From positions 1 through 40,217 of the forward strand of contig DATLNM010000009.1 in NCBI GenBank assembly GCA_035536775.1: a stretch of 40,217 nucleotides of DNA. The letters are read 5' to 3'. Below, in pieces: positions 6,797 to 14,879 of the stretch; within the stretch, counting starts at the first letter, position 1; each line of letters begins with the position of its first letter. Made by a program: the position numbers and the translations under genes. The stretch comes from DATLNM01 sp035536775. Its GTDB lineage: Bacteria > Actinomycetota > CADDZG01 > WHSQ01. The notes below the pieces were generated by a model. That model was given only the letters and a program-made list of their open reading frames with translations, was not told where the DNA came from and made no database searches.

Positions 6797-8403
6797 CATC
6801 TCTGGCCCGGGCGACCGCGGTGATGACGCTCGGCACGATCGTCTCGAGGATCACTGGAGTCGCGAAGCTCGCCGCGATCGCGGCCGCGATCGGTCTCGCC
6901 GAGACTCGCTTCACCGACACCTACAACCTCGCAAACACGGCCCCCAACATCATTTACGAGCTCGTCCTCGGAGGCGTTCTCACCTCGGTCTTCGTCCCGG
7001 TAATCGTGGAACTCTTCGAGAAGGAGGGGCGTGAGCGGGCGTGGGAGGTCACGAGCGCAATCATCAACCTGTCTCTGGTCGTCCTCGGCGCGATCACCAT
7101 CCTCGGGATCCTGGGCGCGCCGTTGATCGCGAAGCTCTATACGTTCCGCCTCGGGGGTGAGGCTGCCGTTCGACAGCAGGAGGTGCTCACTTTCCTGTTA
7201 CGGCTGTTCATCCCACAGATCATCTTCTATTCACTCACCGCGCTAACCGCCGGGATACTCAACACCCACAAACGTTTCGGCGCTCCGATGTACACGCCGA
7301 TCCTCAACAACATCGCGGTCATCATCATCTTCATCGCGTTCTCGAAAGCCTACGGAGCGGTAACGCTCGATACCGTCACTACTGAACAGCTGTGGGTCAT
7401 CGGGCTTGGCACCACCGGCGGAATCGTTCTGATGGCCATAGCGCAGCTGCCGTTCCTGCGAGGCATCGCGCGGTACCGCTTCACGTTCTCGCCGCGCCAT
7501 CCCTCCATCCGAAAGCTCGCCGGACTATCGACCTTCGTCGTCGGATACGTCGTCGCGAACCAGATCGGATATCTGATCGTGCAGGTGCTCGCGAACGCCG
7601 AGCAGGGCGCGTATTCGGCTTACCTCGCGGCATTCACCTTCTTCATCCTGCCGCACGGACTCTTCTCCGTCTCTGTCACAACGGCTCTGCTACCCGACAT
7701 GAGCGCGCACGCCGCGAACAAGCGCTGGGCCGACTTTACGGAACGGGTCTCAACCGGGATGCGAGCGACGTTCTTCCTCATCCTTCCCGCCAGCGTCGCG
7801 TTCTTGATCCTGGGGAAACCGATCATCCGGGTATTGCTCGAGCGGGGAGTGATGACCGGGTTATCGACGGAGCTCGTGTCGGACGTCCTCCGCTTCTTCC
7901 TCGTGGGGTTGGTGCCTTTCTCCTTGTTCCAGCTGTTCTCCCGCGCGTTCTACGCCATGCAGGACACGAAGACACCATTCCTCGTCAACTGCGCGGCCGT
8001 GGCGCTGAACACTGCCGTGAACATCCCGATGTTCGCGTGGCTAGGCCCCGAAGGCCTCGCTGCAGGACACGCCCTCGCGTACATCTTCGGGTCGATCATC
8101 CAGGGGCGCCTCCTCTCCCGGCGGATCGGTGGTCTTGACGGACGCCGCGTCTATCGGAGCGCGTTGCGCACGGGTGCCGCTTCGGCGGTCATGGGCGTCG
8201 CGGTGTACGCGGCCTATCGGCTCATGGACACGACGATGGGTTCAGCGTCCACCGTGGGAGAGATCCTCATCGTCGCGGTGCCCGTAGCCGTGGGCACCAT
8301 CACGTACCTAGCGGTGTCGTATGGGTTGAAAGTCGAGGAGATCGCGCTGATGCGAGGAGTCCTTTCGCGGCGATTACGCCCCGAAGCTTCCAACGACGCA
8401 TGA
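6793..8403 (+). CDS. murJ: lipid II flippase MurJ
   Basis: A 536-residue polytopic membrane protein of the MOP/MviN family, which flips the peptidoglycan precursor lipid II across the membrane. The N-terminus (SLARATAVMTLGTIVSRITG) carries the conserved S-R-x-x-G at the end of helix 1, then FTDTYNLANTAPN and the ELVLGGVLTSVFVPV helix typical of MurJ. About 14 hydrophobic segments can be followed to the end. It ends after the transporter domain: the C-terminus lacks the pseudokinase and discoidin-like domains that are fused to MurJ in mycobacteria (Rv3910); an equivalent kinase is a separate gene at 8816. The GTG start overlaps the DUF6049 stop by 4 nt. Confidence 0.95.
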   Translation: MTSLARATAVMTLGTIVSRITGVAKLAAIAAAIGLAETRFTDTYNLANTAPNIIYELVLGGVLTSVFVPVIVELFEKEGRERAWEVTSAIINLSLVVLGAITILGILGAPLIAKLYTFRLGGEAAVRQQEVLTFLLRLFIPQIIFYSLTALTAGILNTHKRFGAPMYTPILNNIAVIIIFIAFSKAYGAVTLDTVTTEQLWVIGLGTTGGIVLMAIAQLPFLRGIARYRFTFSPRHPSIRKLAGLSTFVVGYVVANQIGYLIVQVLANAEQGAYSAYLAAFTFFILPHGLFSVSVTTALLPDMSAHAANKRWADFTERVSTGMRATFFLILPASVAFLILGKPIIRVLLERGVMTGLSTELVSDVLRFFLVGLVPFSLFQLFSRAFYAMQDTKTPFLVNCAAVALNTAVNIPMFAWLGPEGLAAGHALAYIFGSIIQGRLLSRRIGGLDGRRVYRSALRTGAASAVMGVAVYAAYRLMDTTMGSASTVGEILIVAVPVAVGTITYLAVSYGLKVEEIALMRGVLSRRLRPEASNDA

Positions 8404-8410
8404 GGTTGGT

Positions 8411-8416
8411 CATAAT
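8411..8416 (+). promoter_or_regulatory. -10-like CATAAT upstream of the small membrane protein gene
   Basis: CATAAT lies exactly 6 nt before the ATG at 8423, in the 19-nt gap after murJ, with no ribosome-binding site. This matches the leaderless spacing seen at several other genes in the window. The first base is C rather than T and no -35 is evident. Confidence 0.35.
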
Positions 8417-8422
8417 CAGCTG

Positions 8423-8809
8423 ATGAGACGGATGCGGGATGAGCACGGCTTTGTCATGGAATGGCTCCTCCGAGTGGCGATCTGGTTTGCCCTCGCCGGA
8501 GTCATCCTTTTCGACGCAGGTGCGATCTTCCTCAACCTGATCGGTCTCGATGGAAACGCCAAGGAGATCGTCGAGGCCTTGGACGACCACATCAGAGACG
8601 GCAGTTACCGCACCGACGCCGAACTAAAGGCCGCTGCCAAGGAGATCGCGAAGAAGTCCGATGCCAAGGTCGTCGCGGTCTCGGTCGACGCCGAGGGCAT
8701 CTTTAGGGTCACGCTGAGGCGCGAGGCTCCCACGCTGATCGTTCAGCGCATAAGCGCGATCAAAGACTGGGGCATCACGACGGCGGACGCCCAGGCCTCC
8801 ACCAGATAA
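8423..8809 (+). CDS. small single-span membrane protein, unknown function
   Basis: A 128-residue protein not assigned to a family. A charged start (RRMRDEHG) leads into one hydrophobic helix (about residues 10-38), followed by a roughly 90-residue soluble region rich in Ala, Asp and Lys that looks like a small alpha/beta domain (KKSDAKVVAVSVD, then GIFRVTLRREAPTLIV). The G-F-V-M-E sequence before the helix superficially resembles a TadE/prepilin-type N-terminus, but the Glu is at +4 rather than +5. It lies between murJ and the kinase gene, 19 nt after the first and 6 nt before the second, so it is probably part of the same envelope operon. Confidence 0.7.
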   Translation: MRRMRDEHGFVMEWLLRVAIWFALAGVILFDAGAIFLNLIGLDGNAKEIVEALDDHIRDGSYRTDAELKAAAKEIAKKSDAKVVAVSVDAEGIFRVTLRREAPTLIVQRISAIKDWGITTADAQASTR

Positions 8810-8815
8810 GTCGGG

Positions 8816-10258
8816 GTGCCGGAGCCGCGCGACGTCCTCGCGGACCGCTATGAGCTGATAGCTCCGATCGCCACCGGAGGTATGGCGACCGTGTGGAAGG
8901 CCCGAGATCTCGTTCTCGAGCGCACCGTGGCGGTCAAGATCCTCGATCCCACGCTCGCGGAGCGCGACGACATCGTGGCGAGGTTCCGAACCGAGGCATT
9001 GGCGGCGGCGCACCTCGCCCATCCAAACATCGTCGCCATCTTCGACAGCGGGCACCTCGATCACCCCGAAGGCTGTGACTTCATCGTGATGGAGCATTGC
9101 GGAGGCGGGACCCTGGCGGAGCTGATGGCGGATCGCGACAGCGACATCGAAACGCTCTGCGGGGCCGCGATCACCGTCTGCGAGGCGATCGCGTTTGCTC
9201 ACTCAAACGGTGTCCTGCACCGCGACATCAAGCCGGCGAACGTGTTGATCTCGGACGACGGAGTGCTCAAGGTGACGGACTTCGGGATCGCCAAAGCGGC
9301 TTTCGTGGAGGATGACATCACCACGACCGGGATGGTGCTCGGAACCGTCACATACATCTCTCCTGAACAAGCCCAGAACCACGAGCCCGATCATCGCTCT
9401 GACATCTATTCCCTCGGCGCGGTCCTCTACGAGATGCTCACCGGACGCCCGCCTTTCCAGGGTGAGTCGTACGTCGCCACCGCGATGATGCACATCAGGG
9501 AGATCCCCCCTCGCCCGCGCACGATCCGCTCAGGGATCCCGCGCGCGTTGGAAGACGTCGTCATGAAAGCTCTCGCGAAGGATCCTGCCGAGCGCTTCGA
9601 CTCCGCCGAGGAGATGGCCCAAGCGCTGAGGCGCGGCGTCCCCGGTGCCCGTGTCCCGGCAACGACGCGTAGGACCTCGTCGACGGCGGCTCGGGCCCCG
9701 GCTCCTCCGGATCTGCGGTGGATCGCCCCAGTCGTCCTCCTCGCGATCGTGGCGGTCGTCCTGGCTATGGTCATCCCGGCCGATCCGGACTCGGAGAACG
9801 AGCGCACAAACCGCAGACAGCCTGGCGATGTGCTCGCGGTCAGCGCGGTCGAGGACTTCGACCCGGGGGGTGACGGTGAGGAGCATGGCGAGCTCGTCGC
9901 CACGGCGATCGACGGAGATGCCAAGACGGTCTGGAAGACGGAGAGTTATGACGCTGCGCTTCCGGTGATCAAGAGCGGAGTCGGATTACGCTTCGACCTT
10001 GGCGAAGAGCAAGAGGTCAGACGGGTCGAGATCCTGTCGCCTGACGGCGGTTACCTCTTTGAGGTACGAGCGGGCTCGACAGCGGCGCGCACCGAGACTG
10101 GGTACGAGTTGATGGGCTCCGGACGCGCCGCCGCGGGCTCGACCGATGTCTTCGTCACAGGAGACCCGGCCCGATACTGGCTCATCTGGATCGTGGACCT
10201 CCCGGGTGGAACCGGAGGCTCCGCCGCGATAGGCGAGGTGCGGTTCTTTGGACCTTAG
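8816..10258 (+). CDS. membrane receptor Ser/Thr protein kinase with extracellular discoidin-like domain
   Basis: A 480-residue Hanks-type kinase. The cytoplasmic kinase domain (about 10-275) has the Gly loop (ATGGMATV, 19-26), VAVK with K41, the alpha-C Glu (E60), HRDIKPANV with catalytic D137, and DFG with D155, so the full active-site set is present. A basic/Ala-Pro linker leads to one transmembrane helix (about 302-320). The outer region (about 334-480) resembles an F5/8-type beta-sandwich: it begins AVSAVEDFDPGGDGEEHGE, continues with a Trp after DAKTVWKTES, and ends in GEVRFFGP. In M. tuberculosis the corresponding domains are the C-terminus of Rv3910, where the kinase is catalytically dead. 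Likely targets are envelope-synthesis proteins; this is inferred from context. The GTG start lies 6 nt after the previous gene. The end overlaps the sigma-factor start by 11 nt. Confidence 0.9.
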   Translation: MPEPRDVLADRYELIAPIATGGMATVWKARDLVLERTVAVKILDPTLAERDDIVARFRTEALAAAHLAHPNIVAIFDSGHLDHPEGCDFIVMEHCGGGTLAELMADRDSDIETLCGAAITVCEAIAFAHSNGVLHRDIKPANVLISDDGVLKVTDFGIAKAAFVEDDITTTGMVLGTVTYISPEQAQNHEPDHRSDIYSLGAVLYEMLTGRPPFQGESYVATAMMHIREIPPRPRTIRSGIPRALEDVVMKALAKDPAERFDSAEEMAQALRRGVPGARVPATTRRTSSTAARAPAPPDLRWIAPVVLLAIVAVVLAMVIPADPDSENERTNRRQPGDVLAVSAVEDFDPGGDGEEHGELVATAIDGDAKTVWKTESYDAALPVIKSGVGLRFDLGEEQEVRRVEILSPDGGYLFEVRAGSTAARTETGYELMGSGRAAAGSTDVFVTGDPARYWLIWIVDLPGGTGGSAAIGEVRFFGP

Positions 10259-10850
10259 TGGGGCCACCGACGAGCACCTGCTCGAACGGTTCTTGCGAGG
10301 GGACGCGGCCGCCTTCACAGCGCTCGCGCGCCGCCATGAGGACCGCGTGTTCTCGGTCGCCCTGCGGATGACCGGCAACAGGGCCGATGCGCTCGATGCG
10401 ACCCAAGACACCCTTTTCGCACTATTCAAGCGGGCCGCATCGTTCCGCGGGGAGTCTGCGTTCACTACCTGGCTGTATCGGATCGCACTGAACGCGTCAC
10501 GCGATGTGATGAGGAAACGCGCGAGGGCTCCCGTTGCCACGGACGACGAGATCCTGGAGGCCAGCGCCCCTCCGCCGGGGCCCGATCATTCCGAAGCGGT
10601 TGTGACGAGACTCGATGTGATGCACGCGCTCGAAGGGCTAACCGAGGAATACCGTGATGCGGTCGTCCTCCATGACCTGGGGGGCCTTCCCTATGAAGAG
10701 GTCGCAAAGATCACCGCGGCTCCGGTAGGCACTGTGAAGTCGAGGATCAGTCGCGGCCGGAAGGCGCTCGCTCGGGCACTGGAACAACGGGCCCCCACGA
10801 GAGCGTCCAACCTGGAGATGGAAGACACCGACGCGGGGAGCTACGAATGA
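10248..10850 (+). CDS. ECF (sigma-70 family) RNA polymerase sigma factor, SigM-like by position
   Basis: A 200-residue extracytoplasmic-function sigma factor. Region 2 is seen around RVFSVALRMTGNRADALDAT and the SFRGESAFTTWLYRIALNAS stretch. Region 4 is the LTEEYRDAVVLHDLGGLPYE segment leading to the helix-turn-helix GTVKSRISRGRKALARAL. The TTG start at 10248 was chosen because GAGGTG (10235-10240) lies 7 nt upstream and no other in-frame start fits. It overlaps the kinase gene by 11 nt and shares an ATGA overlap with the anti-sigma gene, so kinase, sigma and anti-sigma are likely cotranslated. Its place before the anti-sigma factor, trxB and cwlM matches sigM (Rv3911). The promoters it recognises are unknown. 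Confidence 0.92.
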   Translation: MDLSGATDEHLLERFLRGDAAAFTALARRHEDRVFSVALRMTGNRADALDATQDTLFALFKRAASFRGESAFTTWLYRIALNASRDVMRKRARAPVATDDEILEASAPPPGPDHSEAVVTRLDVMHALEGLTEEYRDAVVLHDLGGLPYEEVAKITAAPVGTVKSRISRGRKALARALEQRAPTRASNLEMEDTDAGSYE

Positions 10851-11797
10851 CCGAGCAGCTCAAGCACCTCCAGTGCTCCGAGCTTCTCGCGCGTTACGTC
10901 GCGGGTGATCTCGAAAAATCGGCCGTCAAGGCAGTCGAGAACCATCTCGCCGGCTGCGAAGAATGCTCGCGCGAGCTCGAGGGCGTACGAGCTTTGATCC
11001 CGATCGCAGGGGCGATGGACGCATTCGAGCGCGCCCGTCTCCACCAGATGCTCGACGAGATGGTCACGGATGCCGGAGCCACACCATCGATGCTCCGCGG
11101 TGGGGGATTCTTCGCCCGCTTCGCCCCCGCGCTCGGCGTCGCCGCGATGCTCCTGGTACTGGTCGCCGGTGGTTTCTGGGTAACCACGAGCGGTGGTGGA
11201 GACGACGAGAGCCCGAGCGCAGGAAGGGCTGAACAGGCGGACGACGAGGCGGATGGTGGGTTGTTCGACCAAGACTCTGGAGCGGCGCGGGAGGCTCCGG
11301 CCGCTGCGGCGATCGAGGCCGCTCAGGACGCGGCGCTCGCCCCGGCACCCGACCCGGCGTTCTCGGGGCAGGACCGCTTCACCATCGCGCAGCTCAAGAA
11401 GCTCGGCAGGAGCGGGGATCCGTTCGCGGGGTTCGCCGTCCACTACGCCGTGGAAGACGTCGATGGTCTCCAGCCGTCATTCATCGACAAGCTCGTCGCT
11501 CAGGCACCTTCTGGCGCTATCGGAGAAAACATCAGAGCGTGCATCACCGAGGTCTCGGACGCACTGCCCTACGCGCTTCTTCCGGCACTGGCGGCGGAGG
11601 CCGAGGTGGACGGCACTGCGACCCTCGTGCTCGGCTTCGCGTGGTCACAGCGACCCATCGGGCCCCTCGGTCGATACATGATCTGGGCGTGGCCTGACGG
11701 ACTCTGCGATCAACCACCGAAGACCTACCTCGTCGGCAATATCGCCAGCGCCGAAGCCGCGGAGGCGGCCGCGACCAACGCCTCGGAATCTCCCTGA
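10847..11797 (+). CDS. zinc-finger membrane anti-sigma factor
   Basis: A 316-residue protein whose N-terminus is a ZAS-type anti-sigma domain: Cys at 10 and the H-x3-C-x2-C motif HLAGCEEC (H33, C37, C40). This is followed by a transmembrane helix (about 93-112), a low-complexity Asp/Glu/Ala linker (about 113-175), and a folded extracytoplasmic domain (about 180-300) of no recognised family that contains two Cys (in RACITEV and DGLCDQP). It would hold the adjacent ECF sigma factor at the membrane until an envelope signal releases it. Start ATG 10847 overlaps the sigma stop by 4 nt. The mycobacterial counterpart in this position is the anti-SigM factor (Rv3912). Confidence 0.85.
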   Translation: MTEQLKHLQCSELLARYVAGDLEKSAVKAVENHLAGCEECSRELEGVRALIPIAGAMDAFERARLHQMLDEMVTDAGATPSMLRGGGFFARFAPALGVAAMLLVLVAGGFWVTTSGGGDDESPSAGRAEQADDEADGGLFDQDSGAAREAPAAAAIEAAQDAALAPAPDPAFSGQDRFTIAQLKKLGRSGDPFAGFAVHYAVEDVDGLQPSFIDKLVAQAPSGAIGENIRACITEVSDALPYALLPALAAEAEVDGTATLVLGFAWSQRPIGPLGRYMIWAWPDGLCDQPPKTYLVGNIASAEAAEAAATNASESP

Positions 11798-11818
11798 CGG
11801 AACCTTGTTCTATAGGGT

Positions 11819-12775
11819 GTGAAACCCGTGAGTGAGAACGACGAGGTCAAGAACTCCGTAGTCATCATCGGGTCCGGTCCCGCCGGACTCACCGCCGCGG
11901 TCTACAGCGCACGCGCCAATCTCGAGCCGTTGATGATCGAGGGGATCGAGGCCGGCGGCCAGCTGATGCTCACAACCGAGGTCGAGAACTACCCCGGATT
12001 CGTCGACGGCATCATGGGACCAGAGCTGATGGAACGTATGCGCAAACAAGCCGCTCGCTTCGGCACGCGTTACGTCACCGATACCGTCACCCGCGTCGAT
12101 CTCGACACCCATCCGTTCACCATCGCAACTGGCGACGACAGCTACAGCGCCGACGCCCTCATCATCGCGACGGGTGCGTCGGCGCGCATGCTGAGCGTGC
12201 CGGGAGAGCGAGAGCTGCTCGGACATGGCGTGTCCACTTGCGCGACATGCGACGGATTCTTCTTCCGAGACCATGAGCTTCTTGTCGTGGGAGGCGGCGA
12301 TTCGGCCATCGAAGAGGCGGTCTTCCTCACACGCTTCGCCTCGAAGGTCACGATCGTTCATCGTCGCGACACGTTGCGGGCGAGCAAGATCATGCAGGAC
12401 CGCGCGTTCGCGAACGCCAAGATCGATTTCATCTGGGACTCGACGGTCACGGAGATCCTCGGCGACGCAAAGGTCTCCGGCGCTCGGATAAAGAACCTCA
12501 AGACCGGCGACGAGTCTGAGGTCGCGGCGGGGGGGATCTTCGTCGCCATCGGCCACACCCCAAACACGAAGCTGTTCGAGGGGAAGCTCGATCTCACGGG
12601 CGGCTACATCACGACGGCTCCGAACAGCTCTGAGACCTCGGTCCCGGGAGTATTCGCGGCCGGTGACGTCGTGGACTTCCGCTACCGCCAGGCGATCACG
12701 GCGGCCGGCATGGGCTGCATGGCCGCGATCGACGCCGAGCGCTACCTAGAGGCCCTCCACTCCCCAGGCGGCTGA
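11819..12775 (+). CDS. trxB: thioredoxin reductase
   Basis: A 318-residue low-molecular-weight flavoprotein that passes electrons from NADPH to thioredoxin. The FAD-binding GSGPAGLTAAVYSARA is at 18-33, the redox pair CATC at 141-144 (followed by DGFFF), the NADPH-binding GGGDSAIEEA at 158-167, and the C-terminal FAD motif is VFAAGDV. Length is normal. Two starts are possible: GTG 11819 and GTG 11828 (V4). A TATAGG/TAGGGT sequence at 11811-11818 suggests a promoter in the 21-nt gap after the anti-sigma gene; if TAGGGT is the -10, the later GTG fits better. In mycobacteria trxC follows immediately; here the thioredoxin gene is about 25 kb away at 37772. Confidence 0.96.
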   Translation: MKPVSENDEVKNSVVIIGSGPAGLTAAVYSARANLEPLMIEGIEAGGQLMLTTEVENYPGFVDGIMGPELMERMRKQAARFGTRYVTDTVTRVDLDTHPFTIATGDDSYSADALIIATGASARMLSVPGERELLGHGVSTCATCDGFFFRDHELLVVGGGDSAIEEAVFLTRFASKVTIVHRRDTLRASKIMQDRAFANAKIDFIWDSTVTEILGDAKVSGARIKNLKTGDESEVAAGGIFVAIGHTPNTKLFEGKLDLTGGYITTAPNSSETSVPGVFAAGDVVDFRYRQAITAAGMGCMAAIDAERYLEALHSPGG

Positions 12776-12780
12776 CCCCT

Positions 12781-12809
12781 CGCTACCCCCCCAGACCCCC
12801 CTCTAGACT
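12781..12809 (+). promoter_or_regulatory. C-run element and TAGACT -10, leaderless promoter of cwlM
   Basis: The element reads CGCTA, seven C, AGA, six C (12781-12801), then TAGACT (12804-12809). TAGACT is exactly 6 nt from the ATG at 12816 and there is no ribosome-binding site. It differs from the element before the DUF6049 gene at two positions across the 22 bases CRCTA-C7-RGA-C6-T, a similarity hard to attribute to chance in two intergenic sites. Confidence 0.55.
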
Positions 12810-12815
12810 CGCTGG

Positions 12816-13865
12816 ATGTCTCGGCTCATCAAGGTGGGCGACCGGTCCGACGAGGTTGCCGACATCCAGGCGCGTCTGCGCAGGATGGGGTTCGACGTCG
12901 CGGACGACCCGGGTGTGTTCGGCGTTTCGACCCGCCAGGCCGTTCAGAGCTTCCAGCAGCGGAGGCAGATCCTGGTCGACGGCATCGTCGGCACGAACAC
13001 TTGGAGTGAGCTCGTCGAGGCGTCATGGAGATTGGGCGACCGCACGCTCTACCTGCGCCAGCCGCCAACGCGCGGCGACGATGTATCGACGCTCCAGCGA
13101 CGCCTCAGCGCGCTCGGATTCGACCCCGGGCGCGAGGACGGCATCTTCGGGATCAACACCGCGACGGCCGTACGCTCCTTCCAGAAGGAATACGGCGTGT
13201 CGGAGGACGGCATCTGGGGCCCCGTAAGTCAGGACGCTCTTGCAGGTCTGCGTGTCGACCGCCCGGGGACCGCAGCGCGTCTACGCGAGGAGCTCAAGCG
13301 CCAGGCGAATGCGACGATCCGCGACGCGTTGATCGTGATCGATCCCGGGCACGGCGCCGACGATCCCGGCGGACTGGGTGGGAGAGGTAACCGTGAGTCA
13401 GACCTCTGCTGGGATCTGGCCGTGCGACTCGCGGGCCATCTCAGTGACCGCGGTGCGCGTGTTCGATTCACGCGCAACGAAGCCGAAAGCCCAGAAGCCA
13501 GCGAGAGAGCGCGACGCGCCAACCGCCTTGCCGGTGACCTATTCGTATCGCTACACCTCAACGCGCATGAGGAGCCGACCGCAGAAGGTGCATCGACCTT
13601 CTATTTCGGCAACTCGGCCGCGGGTGAGGCGCTGGCCGAGCACATCCAAGGTGAGCTGATCGGTCTCGGTATCAGGGATTGCCGCGCTCACGCGCGCTCA
13701 TACACCGTGCTACGCGAGACCCGGATGCCGGCGGTGATCGTCGAGCCGGTTTTCATCACCAACCCCGACGAGGAGAAGCGCGTCGAGGAACCGGAGCTCC
13801 GAGACGCCATCGCAGGCGCGATCGCCCGCGCGATCGACGTCTATTACCGCTACACAGCTAACTGA
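12816..13865 (+). CDS. cwlM: CwlM-like N-acetylmuramoyl-L-alanine amidase family protein
   Basis: A 349-residue protein with two N-terminal peptidoglycan-binding repeats (about 7-67 and 77-145, each with an F-Q hallmark: AVQSFQQRR; AVRSFQKEY) and a C-terminal Amidase_3 domain (about 171-347). Zinc ligands H179 (DPGHG), E194 (GNRESD) and H247 (SLHLNAH) and the catalytic Glu E310 (VIVEPVF) are all present. There is no signal peptide or transmembrane helix, so the protein should stay in the cytoplasm. In mycobacteria CwlM is a cytoplasmic regulator that stimulates MurA when phosphorylated by PknB; position and domain order here match Rv3915. Whether this copy hydrolyses peptidoglycan or only regulates cannot be settled from sequence. 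Starts at ATG 12816 behind a leaderless promoter. Confidence 0.92.
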   Translation: MSRLIKVGDRSDEVADIQARLRRMGFDVADDPGVFGVSTRQAVQSFQQRRQILVDGIVGTNTWSELVEASWRLGDRTLYLRQPPTRGDDVSTLQRRLSALGFDPGREDGIFGINTATAVRSFQKEYGVSEDGIWGPVSQDALAGLRVDRPGTAARLREELKRQANATIRDALIVIDPGHGADDPGGLGGRGNRESDLCWDLAVRLAGHLSDRGARVRFTRNEAESPEASERARRANRLAGDLFVSLHLNAHEEPTAEGASTFYFGNSAAGEALAEHIQGELIGLGIRDCRAHARSYTVLRETRMPAVIVEPVFITNPDEEKRVEEPELRDAIAGAIARAIDVYYRYTAN

Positions 13866-13934
13866 CCGCCTGGACCCACCCCCCAGGTTCTCGTCCGTCG
13901 GTCGGGATGCGGGCCCTCACTCCTCCAAACCGTT

Positions 13935-14879
13935 CTAAGTCGCTCCAGGCCCCCGCATCCCTCCCTCCTTCAGGCCAGAAGACGGGCCCGCGCGCTCGGC
14001 CGGGTGGTCCGCGGGTAGTAAGAGGTCGAGCAAGCGTTCGAGCTCGTCGAGGGACACGAAGTCCAGCGTGATCTTGCCTTTCCGCTGCCCCATCTCGACC
14101 CGGACCCGCGTCTGGAGGTGATCCGACAGCCGCCGCTGGGCATCGGTGACGAGACCGGATTGCTCGGGTCGCCCTCCCGGACGCGCCGAACCAGCCGAGG
14201 GCAGCATCGCTTGGTACTTGCGCACGAGTTCTTCGGTGTCGCGCACCGACAGACCTTCGTCAGCAACGCGGCGGGCGAGCCGCTCTTGGAACGGATTGCG
14301 TTCGAGACCGAGGAGCGCCCTTGCATGACCGGCAGACAAGCGTCGTTCGGCCACCAGCTTCTTGATCGGGTCGGGGAGCTCGAGCAGTCGCAGCATGTTT
14401 GCGATCGTCGTGCGGTTACGACCGAGCTTCGTACCGAGTTGCTCTTGGGTGAGTCCACCCTCGTCGATCAGTTGCTGGTACGCGGCCGCTTCCTCTAAGG
14501 GGTTGAGGTCGGACCTGTGGACGTTCTCGACAAGCGCGCGCTCTAGCGATCCGGCGTCATCTGTCTCCACGACGATGACGGGAACCTCCGTAAGTCCGGC
14601 GCGTTGCGCGGCGCGCAGCCTTCGCTCGCCTGCGATGAGCTCGAAGCGTCCCGCCGCGCCCGGCCTCACCAACAGCGGCTGCAGGATGCCAAGGTCCGCG
14701 ATCGATGCGGCGAGCTCCTCCAGGGCGTCCTGCTCGAAGCGCTTGCGCGGTTGGTTCGGGTTTGGATCGATCGCACTCACCGGCGCGGTGGCGCTACTCG
14801 ATCGTGTCTCGATCCCCTCATCTCCCATGGACGGCAGCAACGCGTCGAGACCGCGGCCGAGCCCAGAGCGCCGTGTCAC
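13935..14879 (-). CDS. parB: chromosome partitioning protein ParB
   Basis: A 314-residue CTP-dependent DNA clamp that loads at parS. The N-terminus RRSGLGRGLDALLP is the ParA-interacting segment. The CTP-binding core includes GERRLRAAQ and the ENVHRSDLNPLEEA box, followed by the helix-turn-helix (LTQEQLGTKLGRNRTTIANM), and the C-terminal dimerisation segment is DFVSLDELERLLDLL. Length and order are those of a chromosomal actinobacterial ParB. The GTG start overlaps the parA stop by 4 nt. It is the last gene of the rpmH-to-parB operon and converges on cwlM across a 69-bp spacer holding only a short CCTGG/CCAGG inverted repeat (13869-13887). Confidence 0.96.
   Translation of the reverse strand: MTRRSGLGRGLDALLPSMGDEGIETRSSSATAPVSAIDPNPNQPRKRFEQDALEELAASIADLGILQPLLVRPGAAGRFELIAGERRLRAAQRAGLTEVPVIVVETDDAGSLERALVENVHRSDLNPLEEAAAYQQLIDEGGLTQEQLGTKLGRNRTTIANMLRLLELPDPIKKLVAERRLSAGHARALLGLERNPFQERLARRVADEGLSVRDTEELVRKYQAMLPSAGSARPGGRPEQSGLVTDAQRRLSDHLQTRVRVEMGQRKGKITLDFVSLDELERLLDLLLPADHPAERAGPSSGLKEGGMRGPGAT

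Noticed and set aside
11799..11820. GGAACC before trxB as the -35 of an ECF-sigma promoter
   Set aside because: No CGTC-type -10 is found at the right distance; the TATAGG/TAGGGT sequence suggests a different promoter type.
13866..13934. CCTGG/CCAGG inverted repeat between cwlM and parB as a bidirectional terminator
   Set aside because: The stem is only 5 bp with a 9-nt loop and no T-run on either strand; too weak to call.
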